Assembly: GCF_022399565.1 (NCBI RefSeq)
Contig: NZ_JAJTUT010000002.1
Location: forward strand, 62,001-126,000
Length of the DNA: 64,000 nt
From: Flavobacterium algicola
Lineage (GTDB): Bacteria; Bacteroidota; Bacteroidia; Flavobacteriales; Flavobacteriaceae
Direction: 5' to 3'
Below, in pieces: positions 59,033-64,000 of this stretch (positions are counted from its first letter, which is position 1; each line of letters begins with the position of its first letter). Both the position numbers and the translations under genes were made by a program. The notes under the pieces are model-generated. The model saw only the letters and a list, made by a program, of their open reading frames with translations, was not told the DNA's origin and ran no database searches.

Positions 59033-59998
59033 ATGAAAACGATTCTTCTAATTTTAAGCATGCTCTTTTTGGGAACGGGAATTTCGTTCTCTCAAGAAAA
59101 TTTAAAATGGGTTACTTCAACCTACACTCCTGCAATGGGTCTTGGTCCTGAAGAAAATATCAAACGAGGGGATCCCAGTGATATTATAAAAGTGGGTTCG
59201 TTATATTATGTGTGGTATTGGAAAGTAGGCCTTAATGTAAGATGGGCAACATGGTACGCCACTTCGCCAGATGGGTATAATTGGAGCGAAAAAGGAGAAG
59301 TACTACCTCCAGGAAAAGAAGGAAGTTGGGATGACGAAGGATGTTTTACACCTGGAATTTTAGTAGCTAAAAATAAATATTATCTTTTTTATTCGGGAGT
59401 AAACAATCCGTATCGTGAACCTGATTTAGAAAAATCAAAAACCAGAATAGGAATTGCAACTGCTGATTCGCCTGATGGTCCATGGACAAAACTTACGACT
59501 AATCCCATCATGCTTCCTAGTAAAGATACCACTGCTTTTGACAGTCATCGTATAGATGACGCTAGTGTTATCGTTCGTAATGGAAAATATTGGCTATACT
59601 ACAAAGGCCGTCAATGGGGCAAAGGAGCTTCTGAAACTAAAATGGGAGTTGCCATTGCGGATCATCCAGAAGGACCTTACATCAAATATGAAAATAATCC
59701 AGTTGTAGAAGGAAATCATGAAGTGTTGGTTTGGCCACAAGGAAAAGGCGTGGTAGCAATGATTGGCACCGTTGGTCCTAAAGATATTATCAAATCGATT
59801 ATGTATGCCGAGGATGGATTTAATTTTAAAAAGACCCACAGTTATACCAATCCCAATGTGCCTCGCGCTCCTGGTGCGTATCGTCCCGATGCCTATACAG
59901 ATAATGGCAATGGAAAAATAATAGAATGGGGACTTCAGCGCGTGGGTAAAAAAGGAATTGAATACCTTGAAAGATTTGATTTAAAAGAAGAAAAATAG
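59033..59998 (+). CDS. GH43/GH117-like beta-propeller glycoside hydrolase
   Basis: 321 residues with signal peptide (1 to about 21). Blades: RGDPSDIIKVGSLYYVWYWKV (Asp47/Asp50 near the expected catalytic base), DDEGCFTPGILVAKNKYYLFYSG, RIGIATADSPDGPWTK, RIDDASVIVRNGKYWLYYKGR (Asp175-176) and VEGNHEVLVWPQGKGVVAM. It is more divergent from the proteins at 40394 and 57822 than those are from each other. It lies 4 bases before a GH2 gene and 95 bases after the preceding gene. The substrate is unknown; a side-chain exo-enzyme is likely. Confidence 0.75.
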   Translation: MKTILLILSMLFLGTGISFSQENLKWVTSTYTPAMGLGPEENIKRGDPSDIIKVGSLYYVWYWKVGLNVRWATWYATSPDGYNWSEKGEVLPPGKEGSWDDEGCFTPGILVAKNKYYLFYSGVNNPYREPDLEKSKTRIGIATADSPDGPWTKLTTNPIMLPSKDTTAFDSHRIDDASVIVRNGKYWLYYKGRQWGKGASETKMGVAIADHPEGPYIKYENNPVVEGNHEVLVWPQGKGVVAMIGTVGPKDIIKSIMYAEDGFNFKKTHSYTNPNVPRAPGAYRPDAYTDNGNGKIIEWGLQRVGKKGIEYLERFDLKEEK

Positions 59999-60002
59999 AA
60001 AG

Positions 60003-62561
60003 ATGAGAAATAGTTTAGTGCTTTTTAGAACCCATTTTTTTAAATTGTTTTTCTGTTTTGTGGTAGTAAACTTTTGTTACGCACAAAATAGTCAGAAAAT
60101 AGCATTAAATGGCGAATGGTCTTTTAAAACCGATCCTTACGCTAAAGGAGAATCCTCTAATTGGTTTGCAAAGGATGTAAATACGGCTTCTTGGGATACT
60201 ATGGCAGTTCCTGGAAACTGGGATTTGGTAAATGAGTACTCAGAATATGTAGGCGATGCTTGGTACACAAGAACCTTTAGTATTGATGAAACCTCAAATA
60301 CGGCACAACTTCGCTTAGTATTTCAATCCGTTTATAACGACTCTAAAGTTTGGGTAAATGGGCATTCTATAGGAGAAAATCATTTTGGATTTTTACCTTT
60401 TCATTTAGATATCACCAAATACATTAATAAAGGTGGAGAAAACAGAGTAACCGTATTGGTTAATAACGTTTTCAAAAGTGGCGCTATGTGGAATTGGGGA
60501 GGTATTAGGAGACCAGTTTGGTTAGAAATAACACCTGAAACACGTATCGAATTGCAACATATAGACGCTGTTCCTAACTTGAAAAATGGTACGGCTCAAC
60601 TCAATGTAAAAGTCGTAAGTAGCAATTCTGGTTCTAGTCCAAAAGCGGTAAGATTTAATATTGACATTAAGAGAAAAGGAAGTGTTATTGCTTCAGGAAC
60701 AGTAAAAACTACCATTCCAGCCAATACCGTCAACCATATTATCAACTGGTCGTACAACTTACCAAAATCTAAAGTAGACTTATGGCATTTTGATTTTCCT
60801 AATTTATACGAATCTCATATTAGTCTGTCTGATGGCATAGCTGTTTTACATTCAAATACTGATCGATTTGGTATTCGAAAGATAGAAATAGTGGGGTTGC
60901 AATTGCTTTTAAATGGCGAAAGTATTCGTCCTGTTGGATTTAATGTGGTGCCCGAAGATCGCTTTACAGGAAACACGCTTCCCATAGAACGTATTAAAGA
61001 AGATGTAGATTTAATGAAGAGTCTTGGCGCTAATATGGCAAGACTTAGCCATGTAAACTTACCCACAGAATACCTAGACTATTTAGATGAAAAAGGGATT
61101 ATGATTTTTGAAGAAGTGGGTTTATGGGGGAAAGATGTATTAGTTGATCCTGACCATCCAAAACCAAAAGAATGGTTGCAAAGAATTATTGAAAATAGCT
61201 ATAACCATCCCTCAATTGTAGGTTGGAGCGTAGGCAATGAGCTAGGAATGTCGTCTAAAAATCCTAAGGTGAATGAATATATAAAAGGAGCAATTGAATT
61301 GGCAGAAGAATTAGATCCTAATAGAATAGCAGTATCTGTGTCAAATTCGGCAAATAATTCACCTAAAGAAGCGACCATGTATTCCGATTTAGCAATGCTT
61401 AACGGTTATGGTAATTGGGGCAAAAAAGCCGAGGGTACTTGGAAAAATCATCAGAAACCAATTTTCATGTCGGAGTTTGGCGAAGAACTAAATTCTGAAG
61501 ACCCCAACCTCGGCGATATTCCTGCCGAAAAAATACTGAATCAATTACGAAACAAACCCTATGTTTTAGGTGCCTCGTTATGGACTTTTAATGATTATAG
61601 AAGCACCTATTATGGGAAGACAGGATGGGCAACACCTCCCTCACAAAATAGAGCATGGGGAATTGTAACTTCTTTTCGAGAAAAGAAAAGAGGATTTAAG
61701 AGTGTTCAAAATGAGTTTTCGCCTATTAGAGACTTAACTATTTCAACTATTGATGCTAAAAATGGAAATGCGAAAGTTGCTATTCAACCTAGAAATAAAT
61801 TAGATATTCCTGCCAATGTATTGAGGGGCTATCAATTAGAATGGACTCTTTTTGATAATAATTTTAAAGCTGTTGAAACTAAAAACCACTCTGTTAAAAC
61901 TATTTTCCCTGGTGATGCTGCATTTGAAATACCTTTAAACTGGAAGGCAGATGCTAATCTGAGTATGATGGAAATCGCTTTTCTAGATCCGCAAGGCTAT
62001 AAGGTGTATGAAGAGGTTCTCAACTTTAATGTGCCAGAACAGCCAGTTATTGAATTTACCAATACGGCGAACGATGCAGTGCGTCTTTATTTCGAAAAAA
62101 GTAAAGATGCAGAGGAGTACTATGTTCAATATAAAAAAGGAGATTCCATTTTTAAGTCTGATAAAACAATTAACAGCTTTATCGAAATCGAAGATAAAAA
62201 AGTAAAGCTTGGAGAAACCTGGACGTATCAAATAATAGCCATTAATAGTAAAGGAGAGAGTACCCCTTCTGAACCAGTTAAATTGATCAAAGACGAAGAC
62301 GAATTACCACCTGTAGTATGGGGCTCAAAACGTCTTGAAACGAATCTTTTTATAGCCTATAGTGTATCTCCCTACGATTATTTATATGAAGTAGCTTATG
62401 GTTTTACTCCTAATAAATTAGATCATATAATAACTTCCAAAGTACAAGGAGTACTTAATATTCCCAATCTTAAAAAAGGAATCCCTGTTTATTATAAAAT
62501 GAGAGTTATTAAACAATGGGGATTTGCGAGTGAGTGGACAGAAGCGTTAAAAAGTGAATGA
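60003..62561 (+). CDS. GH2 glycoside hydrolase (beta-galactosidase/beta-glucuronidase type) with FN3-like C-terminus
   Basis: 852 residues with signal peptide (1 to about 27). N-terminal jelly roll (IALNGEWSFKTDPYAKGE, VWVNGHSIGENHFGFLPFHLDIT), Ig-like domain, and a TIM barrel with acid/base Glu413 (HPSIVGWSVGNELG) and nucleophile Glu491 (KPIFMSEFGEE). C-terminal beta-sandwich/FN3-like modules (about 680-852; IEFTNTANDAVRLYFEKSKDAEEYYVQYK) complete it. It differs in size and tail from the GH2 proteins at 14776 and 31496, so three GH2 types are present. GH2 activities include beta-galactosidase, beta-glucuronidase and beta-mannosidase; galactose context favours the first. Four bases after the propeller gene at 59033. 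Confidence 0.9.
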   Translation: MRNSLVLFRTHFFKLFFCFVVVNFCYAQNSQKIALNGEWSFKTDPYAKGESSNWFAKDVNTASWDTMAVPGNWDLVNEYSEYVGDAWYTRTFSIDETSNTAQLRLVFQSVYNDSKVWVNGHSIGENHFGFLPFHLDITKYINKGGENRVTVLVNNVFKSGAMWNWGGIRRPVWLEITPETRIELQHIDAVPNLKNGTAQLNVKVVSSNSGSSPKAVRFNIDIKRKGSVIASGTVKTTIPANTVNHIINWSYNLPKSKVDLWHFDFPNLYESHISLSDGIAVLHSNTDRFGIRKIEIVGLQLLLNGESIRPVGFNVVPEDRFTGNTLPIERIKEDVDLMKSLGANMARLSHVNLPTEYLDYLDEKGIMIFEEVGLWGKDVLVDPDHPKPKEWLQRIIENSYNHPSIVGWSVGNELGMSSKNPKVNEYIKGAIELAEELDPNRIAVSVSNSANNSPKEATMYSDLAMLNGYGNWGKKAEGTWKNHQKPIFMSEFGEELNSEDPNLGDIPAEKILNQLRNKPYVLGASLWTFNDYRSTYYGKTGWATPPSQNRAWGIVTSFREKKRGFKSVQNEFSPIRDLTISTIDAKNGNAKVAIQPRNKLDIPANVLRGYQLEWTLFDNNFKAVETKNHSVKTIFPGDAAFEIPLNWKADANLSMMEIAFLDPQGYKVYEEVLNFNVPEQPVIEFTNTANDAVRLYFEKSKDAEEYYVQYKKGDSIFKSDKTINSFIEIEDKKVKLGETWTYQIIAINSKGESTPSEPVKLIKDEDELPPVVWGSKRLETNLFIAYSVSPYDYLYEVAYGFTPNKLDHIITSKVQGVLNIPNLKKGIPVYYKMRVIKQWGFASEWTEALKSE

Positions 62562-62661
62562 TTGTTTTTTTGTGAAATCAACTTCAATACGCTTTGCTTC
62601 TTATTGTAAACTAATTATTTACAACCTTAAAAAATAAAACAACTTAAATAAAGACAATTAA

Positions 62662-64000
62662 ATGAAAAACAGATTATCACAAATCAGCTTATTGTCACTA
62701 GTTTTATTTTGTTTAAGTTGTAAATCTTTAATAGAAAAAAAGGTTGATATAGACACGACTGTTAAGACTGATAAAGGAGAAATAACTTCAGTTTCTGGAA
62801 CAAGAAATATAAGCGGTGTTTACCCACATTTAACAACGTATGCACATGCAAGAGCAAACGGCAGCTATAGTTTTGGAAATGAATGCGGAATTGGAGCCTT
62901 GGCTGTTTGGAATGAAAAACTGTATATGATTAATTATGCAGCACATGAGCCAAAAGGAAGTGAGCACAAACTGTATATTATCGATAAAGATAATAATATG
63001 AAGGTTTTTCAAGGTAGTATTGGTGGAACGCCAGCTGCTAGAATGATTCACCAAGAATCTAATCAATTACTTATTGGTCCTTATGTTATTAGTAGTTCTG
63101 GAGACATAAGAGTTATTCCAATTAAAGATATGAAAGGACGATTAACTGCTATCGCAAGGCATTTAAAAGACCCAGAAAATATGGTTTACTATTATGATAT
63201 GGAAGGCATGTTGTATGAAGTAAATGTACATACTCTGAATGTAAAAAAGCTATACAATAATCCGTTGCCAGGTTGGCATGGAAAAGGTGCCTATACAAGT
63301 CAAAATAAATTAATATTGGCAAATAATGGAGAACATGGAAACGAAGGTGCAGCGGAGTGGAAAGTAACTTTAGAAAATAAAAACAACAAAGAAGATAATG
63401 GAATTTTAGCTGAGTTTGATGGTGAGAATTTTAAAGTTGTAGAAAGAAGACAGTTTACAGATGTTACCACCAAAAATGGAATAAATGCAGTGCCAAATGA
63501 ACAAGCTCCACTATGGACAATGGGTTGGGATAAAAGAGCTGTACGATTAAAGGTACTGGAAAAAGGAGAGTGGAAAACTTTTTTATTACCTAAAGCTACT
63601 TATAATAATGATCCTTCTCACGGTTGGTTTACAGAATGGCCAAGAATTAGAGAAATTGGTAACGGTAAAATGATGATGGACATGCATGGTATGTTTTATG
63701 ATTTTCCTTCAACGTTTTCTCACACGAATACAGCTGGAATTAAACCAATAGGCTCCCATTTACGCTATATACCCGATTTTTTAAGCTGGAACAATAAGGT
63801 AGTTTTAGCCACAGATGAAACAAGTATACAAGGAAATCCTTTAGCAGGTCAGCCACAATCTAATCTTTGGTTTGGTAAACGTGAAGAATTGGCGAACTGG
63901 GGTCCAAAATCCGCTTATGGAGCAATTTGGATCGATGATGAGGTTATTGCGAATCAACCTTCACTTCCTTTTTTAATTGCTGGTTTTGATAACAGAATTT
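62662..64000 (+). CDS. Beta-propeller lipoprotein of unknown function, 3' end outside the window
   Basis: The frame is open from the ATG at 62662 to the window edge (446 residues so far). A lipobox LFCLSC (Cys20) marks it as a lipoprotein. The rest is rich in WNEKLYMINY, KLYIIDKD, LIGPYVISS, MVYYYDMEGMLYEV, KMMMDMHGMFYDF and KVVLATDE-type strands, suggesting a seven- or eight-bladed propeller. No GH, PL or sulfatase signature was recognised. Position in a sulfated-glycan locus suggests a surface or periplasmic glycan-active or glycan-binding protein; some polysaccharide lyases have such folds, but I see no proof. 100 bases after GH2. Confidence 0.65.
   Translation, partial: MKNRLSQISLLSLVLFCLSCKSLIEKKVDIDTTVKTDKGEITSVSGTRNISGVYPHLTTYAHARANGSYSFGNECGIGALAVWNEKLYMINYAAHEPKGSEHKLYIIDKDNNMKVFQGSIGGTPAARMIHQESNQLLIGPYVISSSGDIRVIPIKDMKGRLTAIARHLKDPENMVYYYDMEGMLYEVNVHTLNVKKLYNNPLPGWHGKGAYTSQNKLILANNGEHGNEGAAEWKVTLENKNNKEDNGILAEFDGENFKVVERRQFTDVTTKNGINAVPNEQAPLWTMGWDKRAVRLKVLEKGEWKTFLLPKATYNNDPSHGWFTEWPRIREIGNGKMMMDMHGMFYDFPSTFSHTNTAGIKPIGSHLRYIPDFLSWNNKVVLATDETSIQGNPLAGQPQSNLWFGKREELANWGPKSAYGAIWIDDEVIANQPSLPFLIAGFDNRI

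Overview
Organism: the window is AT-rich and carries hallmarks of Bacteroidota, most probably a marine or alga-associated Flavobacteriaceae. These are SusC/SusD outer-membrane pairs, a hybrid two-component system (HTCS), C-terminal type IX secretion (T9SS) sorting domains, TAnnTTTG-type -7 promoter elements and many secreted sulfatases and glycoside hydrolases. No phage, transposase, CRISPR, rRNA or tRNA gene was seen. LAYOUT. (1) 1-2207: the end of an N-glycan-type cluster, with the C-terminus of a GH92 alpha-mannosidase, a Tat-exported glycosylasparaginase and a CutC-family protein. (2) 2352-4300: a sensor kinase/response regulator pair, probably unrelated to glycans. (3) 4495-11636: a GntR-type regulator divergent from a complete galactose operon, galM-galK-galT-galE plus an SGLT-type sodium/sugar symporter. 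(4) 11984-20298: two esterases, a LacZ-type GH2 beta-galactosidase, an SGNH hydrolase and a sulfatase. (5) 20613-31155, minus strand: two tandem SusC/SusD pairs plus a DUF1735-type surface lipoprotein. (6) 31496-43515: a GH2 with carbohydrate-binding tail, a sulfatase, a four-part T9SS esterase, a GH29, a GH43/GH117-like propeller enzyme and a compact T9SS-secreted clan GH-A enzyme. (7) 43880-48001: the HTCS. (8) 48342-64000: two sulfatases around a GH-A/FN3 enzyme, GH97, a further sulfatase, two GH43/GH117-like enzymes, a GH2 and an unfinished propeller lipoprotein. HOW IT WORKS TOGETHER: regions 3-8 read as one large polysaccharide utilization locus (PUL) for a sulfated, probably O-acetylated, galactose-rich glycan with side sugars removable by GH29, GH97 and GH43/GH117-type enzymes. 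T9SS-secreted enzymes would attack outside the cell and the SusCD pairs would import oligosaccharides. Sulfatases, esterases and exo-glycosidases would strip them in the periplasm, and the symporter and Leloir enzymes would consume galactose. The exact polysaccharide cannot be fixed from sequence: no GH16, GH50, GH82 or GH86 and no anhydrogalactose genes were seen. MAIN DISCOVERY: six promoters across 34 kb (before 14776, 31155, 34582, 35115, 41896 and 48342) share an operator resembling GCAACATTTGAACCC...ATTGAG, placed 23 bp before a TAnnTTTG-like -7 element. This looks like the regulon of the resident HTCS. The second highlight is a compact, unassigned clan GH-A enzyme (41896-43515), the best candidate for the endo-acting enzyme that defines the substrate.
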